Source: JAHZKN01 sp965250205
GTDB lineage: Bacteria; Pseudomonadota; Alphaproteobacteria; Rhizobiales; Hyphomicrobiaceae
Assembly (NCBI GenBank): GCA_965250205.1
Contig: CBDFNK010000018.1
Coordinates: 124,001 to 188,000 of the forward strand
Length of the DNA stretch: 64,000 bases
Reading direction: 5' to 3'
The notes beneath the pieces are model-generated. The model was given only the letters and a program-made list of their open reading frames with translations, was not told the origin of the DNA and searched no databases. Positions 25,830-34,428 of the stretch are shown here, piece after piece. Every line of letters starts with the position of its first letter. The first letter of the stretch is position 1. The position numbers and the translations under genes are program-made.

Positions 25830-26648
25830 ATGCCGCTAAAGCCTCATTTTATCTCTGTACTGTGCCGTAGTGTCCCCATCGCGAGTGTTCTCGTGTTGGC
25901 AACGACCGCACCGTCCCTTGCCGATCCAAAATATGGGTGGCACACGGCACATGTAAGCAACCAACCCACACTTTCCCAGAGCATCGCGCCACCCCCTGGA
26001 TATCAGCGCCAAGAGATGCCTGCCGCCAGCTGGGCCACATGGCTGCGCGGCCTACCGATGAAGCCGCAAGGCAGCCCAGTGTTGCTCTATACAGGGGGGC
26101 GTAAATGGCGCCAAGATGTGCACGTAGGTGTTGTTGATATTGATATTGGCAAGCGCGATCTCCAGCAATGCGCGGATGCCATCATGCGTCTCAGAGCTGA
26201 GTGGCTGTATTCCAGAAAAAAAACGAAGCGCATTGCCTTCAACAACACCAAAGGCAAACCGATGGTGTTTCACCGCTCCAAAACCCGCCCCTATACGTCT
26301 TTCCGAAAATACATGACGCGCGTATTTGCTTACGCTGGCACCTACTCACTAGAGCGCGAGCTCAAGCCCAAGCGTGTAAAAGACGTTGCGATTGGTGATG
26401 TGTTTATAAAAGGCGGTTTTCCAGGACACGCAATTCTAGTTGTTGATGTCGCCACAAACCCGACCACTGGACAACAGAAATTTCTATTGTTGCAAAGCTA
26501 TATGCCCGCCCAAGACATGCACATCTTAAAGAACCCAAACGATCCCTCAGGTGGTCCCTGGTACGACGTCGTCAGTGGTGCACGTCTTGTGACACCCGAA
26601 TGGAAATTTGCCGAAGATGCCTTGCGCACATGGCCGTCGGGTTCTTAG
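25830..26648 (+). CDS. DUF4846 family secreted protein
   Basis: 272 residues from the ATG at 25830, giving an N-terminal signal peptide (about 5-30, ending PSLA); the ATG at 25803 is an alternative. Family blocks in order: GSPVLLYTGGRKWRQDVHV, then DIGKRDLQQCADAIMRLRAE, YTSFRKYMTRVFAYAGTYSL, GDVFIKGGFPGHAILVVDVA and LLLQSYMPAQDMHILKNP. This matches DUF4846, a family of exported or lipid-anchored proteins of unknown function found mostly in Bacteroidetes and scattered proteobacteria. The conserved GHA...D and SYMPAQ segments look enzymatic. It is convergent with the DUF1489 gene, 16 bp away. Confidence 0.85.
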   Translation: MPLKPHFISVLCRSVPIASVLVLATTAPSLADPKYGWHTAHVSNQPTLSQSIAPPPGYQRQEMPAASWATWLRGLPMKPQGSPVLLYTGGRKWRQDVHVGVVDIDIGKRDLQQCADAIMRLRAEWLYSRKKTKRIAFNNTKGKPMVFHRSKTRPYTSFRKYMTRVFAYAGTYSLERELKPKRVKDVAIGDVFIKGGFPGHAILVVDVATNPTTGQQKFLLLQSYMPAQDMHILKNPNDPSGGPWYDVVSGARLVTPEWKFAEDALRTWPSGS

Positions 26649-26664
26649 AGCGCGCGCACAAACC

Positions 26665-27105
26665 TCACAGCAAACACAAGGCGGCAAGTTCCTGGCGCAG
26701 CTTCACGGGCATCTCAGCAAGCCCCTGGCCCGCGTTAGCACCAATGTCCGCCGGCGCATCCTCCACATCAAGATAGCGCCAGCCTTGAAACGCGCGTCGG
26801 CGTTGCGGATGAACCGGAACCAGTTCAGGGTCAAGCAAAAGAGCACACGATGGCAATCCCTTGTCACTTTGCACACTTTCAAAGCCAAGCAACTTTTGGC
26901 GGACCTGAATGAGTCCTTTGATCACCCAATAGATAGAGCCACCCTCTAAAATATCATCCTGTCGCTTAGGCCGCTGGCGCGTCGTGTGGTAGGCACATTT
27001 CTTTCCAACCGCTTCCCAATATCGGGTGCGATGATCACGTTGCCAAACTGCTAGGCCTTCAATCAAACTCACGCCGACGCACAACTTGATCATATGAACG
27101 GTCAT
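26665..27105 (-). CDS. DUF1489 family protein
   Basis: 146 residues, complete from MTVHMIKLCVGV. Conserved alphaproteobacterial pattern: IKLCVG, a PKRxDDILEGGSIYWVIKG core, LLDPELVPVHPQRRRAFQGW and YLDVEDAPADIG. Function unknown; the family is almost confined to alphaproteobacteria, which supports the taxonomic call. Confidence 0.9.
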   Translation of the reverse strand: MTVHMIKLCVGVSLIEGLAVWQRDHRTRYWEAVGKKCAYHTTRQRPKRQDDILEGGSIYWVIKGLIQVRQKLLGFESVQSDKGLPSCALLLDPELVPVHPQRRRAFQGWRYLDVEDAPADIGANAGQGLAEMPVKLRQELAALCLL

Positions 27106-27179
27106 CGTGGTCTCACATCACTATTGAGTGCTAAGAATTCATGCCTCTGCGCAGGCGCAAACGCTACGCGTCATTCAAA

Positions 27180-27201
27180 GGCGAGTGTCGCGCGACTCGC
27201 C
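27180..27201. terminator. GC-rich hairpin upstream of DUF1489
   Basis: GGCGAGT and ACTCGCC form a 7-bp stem with an 8-base loop in the 288-bp gap. There is no T run, so its role as terminator is uncertain. Confidence 0.25.
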
Positions 27202-27393
27202 CGCCGAGGCAAAAGCCACTCAAACGATATCCACCGCCAGTGAAGACCAATATGTAAATTCACCACCGCGCAAGCCTGATTATGAGCCCAAAATGGCCAT
27301 GAAATAGTTCCAACTCGAGCCTTTTTTCCCAAATCTCAGTGGCGTATGCTGACCATCTGATGATTCACCTGAAGACGGGACCTAGAAAGACCA

Positions 27394-27882
27394 ATGCGGG
27401 TTTGGCGCCAAATCACACACAGCTGCGCAACGCACGCGGCCCAACACGTCGGTTGGCTTGGCCCAACACGGCTTGTCCTTGTGTTTGTGACCATGGTGGC
27501 GTGCGCAGGATGCACCAGCCAATCCAGCCCAGCCCTTAAGCCCCTCGACGGACCGGCCTCTACCAAGCACACCGGAGCACCTTCGAGCTACACACTCACC
27601 AGTGAAGAGCGTGCGCTTGATTGCAATGTTATGCGTGGGCGCATGAAGGTAGCGCTTCTTCAACTGCAATCTGAACATAAAATGCCTGCGAGCACTGGCC
27701 TTTCACGGGGCATGCAAACGACAGCGGCAGGAATTTTTGGAGGCACAACGTACGGCACTGATCCAAGGGCAGAGACCGCCAGAGAAACCGCACGACTTTA
27801 TGCCTACAACAGTCACCTCAAAAGCCAGGATTGCAAAACTTTTGATTTGCAGAAAGAGCTGGCCGCCTCTGTGCCGGGCTAA
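27394..27882 (+). CDS. putative lipoprotein, unknown
   Basis: 162 residues. A hydrophobic segment LVLVFVTMVACAGCTSQ near residues 27-43 ends in a cysteine, resembling a lipoprotein signal, although the -3 position is Cys rather than Leu/Val. The mature part is short, with TARETARLYAYNSHLKSQDC and two further cysteines. The start is uncertain; later in-frame ATGs would shorten the leader. No family recognised. Confidence 0.5.
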   Translation: MRVWRQITHSCATHAAQHVGWLGPTRLVLVFVTMVACAGCTSQSSPALKPLDGPASTKHTGAPSSYTLTSEERALDCNVMRGRMKVALLQLQSEHKMPASTGLSRGMQTTAAGIFGGTTYGTDPRAETARETARLYAYNSHLKSQDCKTFDLQKELAASVPG

Positions 27883-27999
27883 ATCCACCCCCGCAGATCC
27901 ATCAAGACTGAACCAAGAAAGCTGAGCCATAAAACGCATCAATGCAGCACGAGGACTGCACAAAGCGTCCGTTCTCTCCAAGGGTAAATCGCAAAAAAA

Positions 28000-28036
28000 C
28001 AAAGCCCCACTAACGGTCTTCGTTAGCAGGGCTTTG
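28000..28036. terminator. bidirectional hairpin terminator
   Basis: CAAAGCCC-ca-CTAACG pairs with CGTTAG-ca-GGGCTTTG, with A-rich sequence upstream. It lies between the convergent lipoprotein and Cys-rich protein genes. Confidence 0.75.
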
Positions 28037-28090
28037 CACATCTTTTTGGTAGCGCCATCCAACAGGGACGCTCAATGTCATAGCGCAGAA

Positions 28091-28645
28091 TTATTCTGCT
28101 GGCAGGCAGGCAACACCAATTGCGACACACTGGAAGCGGCTGCCACGCTTGCGGCAGTCAACATCACGATCAGAAGCGTTATCCCACTTCGACCAATCAT
28201 GGCCATATTTGCGACGCACATCAATGCGCCAACCCCAAACAGCCTGTTCAGACGCTTTATCTTCAGATTTTTCACGGCGTCCATATGAGCTTATAGGGTC
28301 AGACTTACATTCTTTTTTCTTAGTGACCTTTTCACCCTGAACAACTGTACTCAGCGTGTCCTGACAAGGGCGTGCTTTGCGGGTGCATTGCCATTTGCCA
28401 TCTATGCGCTGGCAATCAATGTCGCGATCCTGCGCATAGCGCCAGGAATTCCATTCTGCACCGTGCGAATTGCGAACAGCACGACGCCATGCAAACAATG
28501 AACTCGGATATGCAATGATCTGTGTTGCCGCAGGTTCGCCCACCCCCTCGATAACATCAGATTTACAATCGCGCGCGTTTGCAGATGCTGTAATCGAGAA
28601 CACAGCCAAAAACGCCACACATACAACGGACAAAACTCGTTTCAT
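28091..28645 (-). CDS. secreted protein with a duplicated Cys/Trp-rich module
   Basis: 184 residues with a signal peptide (about 1-24, ending ANA). The mature protein holds two copies of one module of about 75 residues: AWRRAVRNSHGAEWNSWRYA...DRDIDCQR...WQCTRKARPC, and GWRIDVRRKYGHDWSKWDNA...DRDVDCRK...FQCVAIGVAC. Each has a leading Cys-Lys-Ser-Asp and three further cysteines, so disulfides in the periplasm are likely. No named family is recognised. Confidence 0.75.
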   Translation of the reverse strand: MKRVLSVVCVAFLAVFSITASANARDCKSDVIEGVGEPAATQIIAYPSSLFAWRRAVRNSHGAEWNSWRYAQDRDIDCQRIDGKWQCTRKARPCQDTLSTVVQGEKVTKKKECKSDPISSYGRREKSEDKASEQAVWGWRIDVRRKYGHDWSKWDNASDRDVDCRKRGSRFQCVAIGVACLPAE

Positions 28646-28980
28646 TGGAATTTTCCTTCATTTCAAACGTACATTATTTCTTGCCGGGATGTTTCCAAGA
28701 GCTTGGCAGATACCGACCTTAAAAGCCGCTGCTATAGACCTCAAAAAAACAACCAACACACGGCAGCAGAATTCTTTTTTTGCGAATTCTTCAGCCAGTG
28801 AAACCCAAGGGGCCCCTCCAGTCCCAGCACAGGCGTGAAAAGAGACCTTGGATACAACAGAGTCAAGTCCTCGAACATGAGCCAACCCGGTAAAGGTCCC
28901 AAAAACCAGGCGATCGTTAGGCTGAACTCAGGCAAAAATCTGTGTGGTATTATCGTTGCGGCCAATGCGGTTATGCAAAC
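28646..28980. other. gene-free stretch
   Basis: About 335 bp between two minus-strand genes. No gene is evident. It holds a hairpin AGAATTC...GAATTCT (28768-28790) around a T run. Confidence 0.4.
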
Positions 28981-29643
28981 TCACTGTTTCGTTGCCTCAA
29001 ACAAGGCAACACAGCCAGAGGTTTCAATTTTTACGCCACCAAACCGAGAGTCTAGAGCACGCTGCAAAGCCTCCACATCATCATGTGTATTCGAGAAAAT
29101 TCCGCGTTGGTTATAGATGTCCATCAACTTTTGTGCAGACCTGGAACGTGGCGCATCGCCTTGTAGGATCGTCGCTCCAAAGATCACTCCACCCGCCACC
29201 ATGACGTCCGAGAGATGATCAAAAAGAACTGCTTTTTGTGCCATTGTGCCTGGCAAGCAATGCAAAAGATAGCACATGCCAACGGACTGAAACGGACCAA
29301 GCGCGGGTAAGGGCTGTAAGACATCTGCTTGAACTGTTTTGGGACTAAGGTCGGCGATGCGCCGTGCTGCAGCGTGCAGGGAATTTGGGTTGAGGTCCAA
29401 CAACGTGATACTTGGCTCAAGGTTAGGCCAACGGGCATGCTTCAAGAAATATCCCGTACCCACACCGACATCGAGGTGGTTACTGGTCACATTGCGATTA
29501 TAGAGCGCCCGCAATTTTACCGTTGGACAGCGCCACAAGAGATGGTTGCAAAGGCCAAGCACCCAAAGGTCATAGCTCTTGAGAACAAGAGGTGTGTAAA
29601 CGGCTTGTCCTTGGCCCTTTGCGGCCGTGTCCAGCTCAACCAT
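28981..29643 (-). CDS. class I SAM-dependent methyltransferase
   Basis: 220 residues. Motif I is HLDVGVGTGYFLKHA, motif II is ITLLDLNPNSL, and a later acidic QADVLQPLP matches motif III. The layout fits the Methyltransf_12/25-like class I family. The substrate cannot be told. The N-terminal segment with YDLWVLGLCNHLLWRCP, then LYNRN, is typical of a small alphaproteobacterial subgroup that methylates lipophilic compounds (inference). Confidence 0.85.
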   Translation of the reverse strand: MVELDTAAKGQGQAVYTPLVLKSYDLWVLGLCNHLLWRCPTVKLRALYNRNVTSNHLDVGVGTGYFLKHARWPNLEPSITLLDLNPNSLHAAARRIADLSPKTVQADVLQPLPALGPFQSVGMCYLLHCLPGTMAQKAVLFDHLSDVMVAGGVIFGATILQGDAPRSRSAQKLMDIYNQRGIFSNTHDDVEALQRALDSRFGGVKIETSGCVALFEATKQ

Positions 29644-30038
29644 AGATTCCCTCAGCAGAGATCAATGGGGTCCAAACCCCGACCGCACCAATACACCCCT
29701 AGTCGTGGCCTAGTCGTGGCCTAGTCGTGGCCTAGTCGTAGCCTAGTCGTAGCCTAGTCGTAGCCTAGTCCCGGTTTGCGCGCCCAATACGACTTTGAGA
29801 ACGTATTGACCAAAGATTTTTTCCAACACTAGCCAAGCCCGGGCCCGGTCACTGGGCCCACTCCATGTCTCTAGTCCCATTCTCCGGCCTCAGCACGCGG
29901 TGATAGTGGGGCGATAGTGGAAAGTTTCAGCACCACCCTTTCCGCCACCGCCAAATTGGCTCACAATCTGCACGAGCTTTTGTCATCCCGCAAATGCTTC
30001 GCACAATCATCCTCTCATTGGATTCCCCTTTGAACGCC
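29644..30038. other. gene-free stretch with an 11-bp tandem repeat
   Basis: About 395 bp between divergent genes. It contains the CTAGTCGTRGC array described separately and a GGGCCC...GGGCCC dyad near 29840. No gene. Confidence 0.45.
29699..29774. repeat. six tandem 11-bp CTAGTCGTRGC units
   Basis: Three units CTAGTCGTGGC are followed by three CTAGTCGTAGC and a degenerate seventh, CTAGTCCCGG. Such an array is prone to slippage. It places seven CTAG tetranucleotides, usually rare in proteobacteria, within 76 bp. Confidence 0.95.
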
Positions 30039-30506
30039 ATGTCTGCTGATCGCCCGTCTACCCTGCCCTGGCCCCCGCTCATACTCATTTTGTGCGCTGT
30101 CGCTGCCTGGGCGTTGAACCGCTTTACACCGTTACAGTGGCCAGGGCTTGATGATGGCCCGGCACGGTTTGTTGGCTACGGTTTTGGTGTGATTGGTGTT
30201 GTCTTAGTTGCGTGGGGCATTGCATCGCTTAAACGTCATGACACCACCTTCCTACCACACGAAGCGAGCACAACGTTGGTAACGACGGGACCATTTCAAG
30301 TCCTGCGCAATCCGATTTACCTGGGCGACGTGTTTGTTTTCTTTGGCCTTGCGGAAATGACCAAAAATATATGGTTTGTTATTTTTGGCGTGGTGTTCGC
30401 CCTCGCCGTGACGTGGCTCGCCATACTGCCCGAAGAGGCGCATCTAGAAGCGCGCTTTGGGGATGCTTATCGCGACTATAGAGCCAAAACCCGGCGCTGG
30501 ATTTGA
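30039..30506 (+). CDS. isoprenylcysteine carboxyl methyltransferase-like (ICMT/PEMT) membrane protein
   Basis: 155 residues from the ATG at 30039 (an ATG at 29994 adds 15). Membrane helices lie near 10-27, 41-62 and 100-130. The SAM-binding signature is TLVTTGPFQVLRNPIYLGD, followed by ILPEEAHLEARFGDAYRDYR and RRWI, which is diagnostic of the NnrU/ICMT/PEMT fold in bacteria. Substrate unknown. The next gene starts 12 bp after its stop, so both are probably co-transcribed. Confidence 0.85.
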   Translation: MSADRPSTLPWPPLILILCAVAAWALNRFTPLQWPGLDDGPARFVGYGFGVIGVVLVAWGIASLKRHDTTFLPHEASTTLVTTGPFQVLRNPIYLGDVFVFFGLAEMTKNIWFVIFGVVFALAVTWLAILPEEAHLEARFGDAYRDYRAKTRRWI

Positions 30507-30517
30507 GGCCTGCCCTA

Positions 30518-31297
30518 ATGTCAACTGATTATGCTACAAAGGAACGCGCCTTCCTGGATGCCCTCAAGGTAGATACTGGCCACTCTCTCGACGAGTGGCT
30601 CGCCTTGATTGGCGCTGAGATGCTCGAAGAACGCAACGACATTATTGATTGGCTGCGCCAGCATGGCTTCACCTTTTCACGCGCCTCTTGGCTGGAACGC
30701 ATTCATCATAACGGCGGGCAACCTATTTATGCAGGCAAGTCATTTGGTGCGCCAACCATCAACGAGGAACCACCGACGAGATTGGCAGCATCTCTAACTG
30801 CGTCAGACTCCACAACGTCGAAACACACGACTGAGAAGGATGATGCCAAACCTAATGCCACACCAAAGCAGAAACCAATCCTGCGCGTCGTCAGCTCAAA
30901 ACCAGCTGCACGCACAAACTCAGCCAAAGCCTCCCAAGACATTAATGAGATTGACCAAACCCTTACCCGCGCCAAAGGCCTGCGTCCGCTCGCTCAACAT
31001 GTGTTGGCAGAAATAAAATCCGTCGTACCCGATGTGAAAGTCTCAGCACTCAAATCCGCGCTGGTTTTGGCGACCGGTGATACGCCGTTCGGACTGCTTG
31101 TCGTGTCCGCAAAAGACCTGCGTCTGGGTCTCGCTCTTTCGCACCTGCCACTTGAAAAGCCCTTTGAGCCGCCGCGATTTGCCGCTGGCCACACTCGTAT
31201 TTCAGAAAACATGACCCATATGTTGGTTCTGGATGATGTGCGCCAAATCACGCCCTTGGTCCTCACCGGCGTACAGAATGCCGCAACACGGGCCTAA
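30518..31297 (+). CDS. DUF4287 and DUF5655 domain protein
   Basis: 259 residues from the ATG at 30518. The N-terminal about 75 residues match DUF4287 (TGHSLDEWLALI, then the HGFTFSRASWLERI block). A low-complexity linker with many Ser/Thr/Lys follows, then a DUF5655-type domain (LRPLAQHVLAEIKSVVPDVK to the end) of the kind found in small nucleic-acid-associated or transport proteins. Function unknown. It follows the ICMT-like gene by 11 bp. Confidence 0.75.
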   Translation: MSTDYATKERAFLDALKVDTGHSLDEWLALIGAEMLEERNDIIDWLRQHGFTFSRASWLERIHHNGGQPIYAGKSFGAPTINEEPPTRLAASLTASDSTTSKHTTEKDDAKPNATPKQKPILRVVSSKPAARTNSAKASQDINEIDQTLTRAKGLRPLAQHVLAEIKSVVPDVKVSALKSALVLATGDTPFGLLVVSAKDLRLGLALSHLPLEKPFEPPRFAAGHTRISENMTHMLVLDDVRQITPLVLTGVQNAATRA

Positions 31298-31376
31298 AGC
31301 GCGATAAATTCCACTGAGCACCACGGATTCGCCGAATTTTTCGGTGTTTGTGCAAGCTCCCGAGAGGAGGGCAACA

Positions 31377-32699
31377 ATGACCACAAGACCCAACAACTTG
31401 GTGATACATACCGGGCTTGCGTGCGCACTGACGGGTCTTTTTGTGTGCGCACCACTTTTCGGCACATCAGCGGTTGCTCAAACCGCATATCGCGACAGCA
31501 TCTCTGACCTTCTGACCCGTGTCGGCGTATCGCCTGCCAAGGCAGCCCAAGTCACACCGAACTCTCCTACAACAGGACAAGACCCGCGTGCGGGCGATCC
31601 AGCCTATGAGCAAGCCCGTCGCCTGATGTCGGCTGTTGATGCAATTTTGAAGGATACCGCCTCAGAGCGCTCTGAGGCGCGTAAGCTTCCCGGTAATGAT
31701 GACTTTATTCTGACACCGCTTTGGACCGAGACACGCGAAGACCGTCAAGAAAAAATTCGCAACCTTCTAGACTCAGCGCTTGGTATCGTCACCGATGTGC
31801 CCGTTGTTGAGGTGCAGAAAAAAATTGAAGGGTTGCGTAAGAATATCCGCGAAACAGAAGACAACATCGTCACGCTTAAGGAAAAACAGATCACCGCCCC
31901 GCGCGACGCGATGTTACCCGGCGTTTTGACCGACACGGTCAACAGTCTGCAGGAGGATATCGACACCAGCAAAAAACGCATCACCGAGGCACGAGCAGAA
32001 ATTGAGACGGCGAAAATTGAAATTCATGATGCGCTTCAAAAAGCCGGCATCACTCTTGAGAAAGATCAGGTTGATCTTCTGCTCGACAGTGTTCTTTCCT
32101 CCGACCTAGTGCGTCTTGTCGCAACGTTTAATGCCGCCAAGCTGATTGACGGCCAACTCGGTAAACTGATGACCGCGGCTGGTGAGAACATTAATGCCTC
32201 ACGCAAGTATTTTGCCATGCATGCAGCGCTGTTTGCCATGTTGGTACACGCGCAGAATTCAACGATTGAAAAAATAGACACCCACTATTTGCCGCGCCTT
32301 GATGCCATTTTGAAGGATATTCGAAAAGCCAAAGTCCGCACCCAGCGCCTTCTGCGCGCCAACAACAGGCCGGACCAAAAGCGCGCACTCCACGCCAACC
32401 GCGAGAGCCAAAAACTGGCTGAACAGGCTGCAGAAGGCTACAAACAGTATCTACGCCAACAGCGCGAACAAATTGCCAATGCCCGTAGGCGCGCCACCCA
32501 TGACCTCAACATTGCAGACAACACCTATGAAACGGTTGAAGCGAGTTTTCAGCTTCGTCAGTTGATGCGCGACAGCGCCGCCTCGTTTGAAGCGATCCAG
32601 AAACTAGAAGCGCCAACCTTTGATCAGATTTTCAAAAATGAAGAATTACGCCGCGAGTTTGAAAACCTCACCCGCAAGCTCGATGTACCGACGAGTTAA
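31377..32699 (+). CDS. exported coiled-coil protein, unknown
   Basis: 440 residues from the ATG at 31377, with the strong ribosome site GAGAGGAGGG. A signal peptide (about 10-36, ending SAVA) is followed by mostly helical sequence. A coiled coil at about 140-225 is rich in Glu/Lys heptads (VQKKIEGLRKNIRETEDNI), and a second helical region spans about 300-400. No catalytic motif seen. Its last four bases overlap the 3' end of the convergent mgtE. Confidence 0.7.
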   Translation: MTTRPNNLVIHTGLACALTGLFVCAPLFGTSAVAQTAYRDSISDLLTRVGVSPAKAAQVTPNSPTTGQDPRAGDPAYEQARRLMSAVDAILKDTASERSEARKLPGNDDFILTPLWTETREDRQEKIRNLLDSALGIVTDVPVVEVQKKIEGLRKNIRETEDNIVTLKEKQITAPRDAMLPGVLTDTVNSLQEDIDTSKKRITEARAEIETAKIEIHDALQKAGITLEKDQVDLLLDSVLSSDLVRLVATFNAAKLIDGQLGKLMTAAGENINASRKYFAMHAALFAMLVHAQNSTIEKIDTHYLPRLDAILKDIRKAKVRTQRLLRANNRPDQKRALHANRESQKLAEQAAEGYKQYLRQQREQIANARRRATHDLNIADNTYETVEASFQLRQLMRDSAASFEAIQKLEAPTFDQIFKNEELRREFENLTRKLDVPTS

Positions 32700-34087
32700 A
32701 GTAAGAACAAAGCGGCGAGACCCAGGAAAGCGAAAAATCCGACGACATCGGTCACCGTTGTGACAAACACACCGGAGGCAGGCGCAGGGTCGAAACCAAG
32801 CCAGTCCATGGCAAGTGGAATGAGGATGCCGGCAATAGCTGCCGCGATCATGTTGATTACCATGGCGGCGGCAATCACCAGACCAAGAGTATCTGATCCA
32901 AACCAGATATAAACCACCGTTGACATAATGAGCGCAAAGATAAAGCCGTTGGCAAGGCCAACCAGCGCTTCTCTGGTCACAATCCGTGGGGCGTTGACGC
33001 GACCAATCTTGTTGGTAGCAAGCGCCCTGACGGTCACAGTCATGGTTTGCGTGCCGGCATTGCCACCCATCGAGGCGACAATGGGCATCAACACCGCCAA
33101 CGCCACCATCTGCTCAATCGTTGCGTCAAATAACTTGATCACCCACGACGCCAGTATCGCAGTCAACAAATTGACGACCAGCCACGGCGCCCGGCTCTTT
33201 AAGGTCTCAGCAACACTATCGGCGAGGGTTTCATCACCGATACCGGCGAGCGCCTTCATGTCCTCTTCCGCTTCGTCCTGGATAACATCAACGACATCAT
33301 CCACCGTGACAACGCCAACCAGACGGTTGCTGTCATCAACAACAGGCGCGGACATCAAGTCATGGCGTTGGAATTCGCGGGCAACCTCTTCCTGATCTTC
33401 TGTCGCCTTCACGGTATGAAGGTCAGGATCCATAATGTCTTCGACTTTAACATCGCGTTGCGTGCGCAAAAGGCGCGACAACGATAATGCACCCACCATG
33501 CGGTGCTTCGGGTCCACCACAAAAATTTCTGAAAACGCATGTGGCAGATCCTCAGTTTCGCGCATGTAATCGATTACATGCCCCACCGTCCAAAATGGTG
33601 CCACAGCGACAAAATCGGAGAGCATCAAACGGCCAGCGGTTTCTTCAGGGTATTCAAGGTTGCGTTGCAGTGCGACGCGATCACTTGACGACACCTGCTC
33701 TAGAATTTCTTCCCGGTCACTCTCCTCCAGATTTTCCAGAAGATAAGCCGCATCATCACTGTCGAGTTCTGTGACAGCCTTGGCGAGAAAGTCGTTGGGG
33801 AGCTCTTCGGAAACCTGGTCACGAACGGTCTCGTCTAGCTCCGACAAAACATCAAAGTCGAGCGATTGGCCTACGGCCTGAATGAGCGGTGCGCGGTCTT
33901 CAGGATCGAGCAATTCAAGGACGTCGGCAAAGTCAGGCGAATTGAGACCGCGCACGAGCGCTGCTGCTGATTGAATATCATCTTTATCGAGGGCAGCGGT
34001 GACCGCACGCACGCACGCCGTTGAATTAAACGACTGCCTTTCACCCGTTGGCACCTCAACTGGGTTTTTGACCACAGGTTCGGTCAT
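32696..34087 (-). CDS. mgtE: magnesium transporter MgtE
   Basis: 463 residues. Mg2+ channel of the inner membrane, gated by its cytoplasmic domains. In order: the N domain of helical repeats (LRGLNSPDFADVLELLDPED; about 40-155), two CBS domains (about 155-285; FVVDPKHRMVGALSLSRLL and DLMSAPVVDDSNRLVGVV), then five helices (about 310-463), with the conserved pore segment around GGNAGTQTMTV and the final GFFAFLGLAALFLL. Length and order are normal. Convergent overlap of 4 bp with the coiled-coil gene. Confidence 0.96.
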   Translation of the reverse strand: MTEPVVKNPVEVPTGERQSFNSTACVRAVTAALDKDDIQSAAALVRGLNSPDFADVLELLDPEDRAPLIQAVGQSLDFDVLSELDETVRDQVSEELPNDFLAKAVTELDSDDAAYLLENLEESDREEILEQVSSSDRVALQRNLEYPEETAGRLMLSDFVAVAPFWTVGHVIDYMRETEDLPHAFSEIFVVDPKHRMVGALSLSRLLRTQRDVKVEDIMDPDLHTVKATEDQEEVAREFQRHDLMSAPVVDDSNRLVGVVTVDDVVDVIQDEAEEDMKALAGIGDETLADSVAETLKSRAPWLVVNLLTAILASWVIKLFDATIEQMVALAVLMPIVASMGGNAGTQTMTVTVRALATNKIGRVNAPRIVTREALVGLANGFIFALIMSTVVYIWFGSDTLGLVIAAAMVINMIAAAIAGILIPLAMDWLGFDPAPASGVFVTTVTDVVGFFAFLGLAALFLL

Positions 34088-34428
34088 AAATTTGCATCAC
34101 CCCTACCAATAAAAATTGGCGTTCAGAATCGCACTGCTTTGAGTTGCTGCTTGCCCCATCATTTGCAGACTTGCAACAGCAATTTTTCCATTGCCCGACA
34201 CTGATACGATAGCGCAGAGGCCAAGGCGCCTCGATCTAGTCAGCGCCATCTGGCCACCTTGTGGATGCCCGCCAGTGGCATCTATTACAAAACCACATTT
34301 GCCGCACGCCCTGTGGTGCGGTATTGCCACAATTACGCGAACCCCCACGTGATAGAATTAAGTGTCGCCTTGATGACAAGCGCCATTGACCCGTGAGCAC
34401 AACTTTATAGGCTATATCCGTCACCGCT
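34088..34428. other. divergent intergenic region upstream of mgtE and the deacetylase
   Basis: About 340 bp. A minus-strand frame at 34103-34348 ends 15 bp before mgtE but has no family features. I could not recognise an M-box or ykkC-like riboswitch by eye. Confidence 0.4.

Noticed and set aside
34103..34348. 81-codon minus-strand frame just upstream of mgtE
   Set aside because: No recognisable family or good ribosome site; could be leader sequence of mgtE.
34088..34428. Magnesium riboswitch ahead of mgtE
   Set aside because: I could not find the conserved M-box helices by eye; a covariance-model search would decide.
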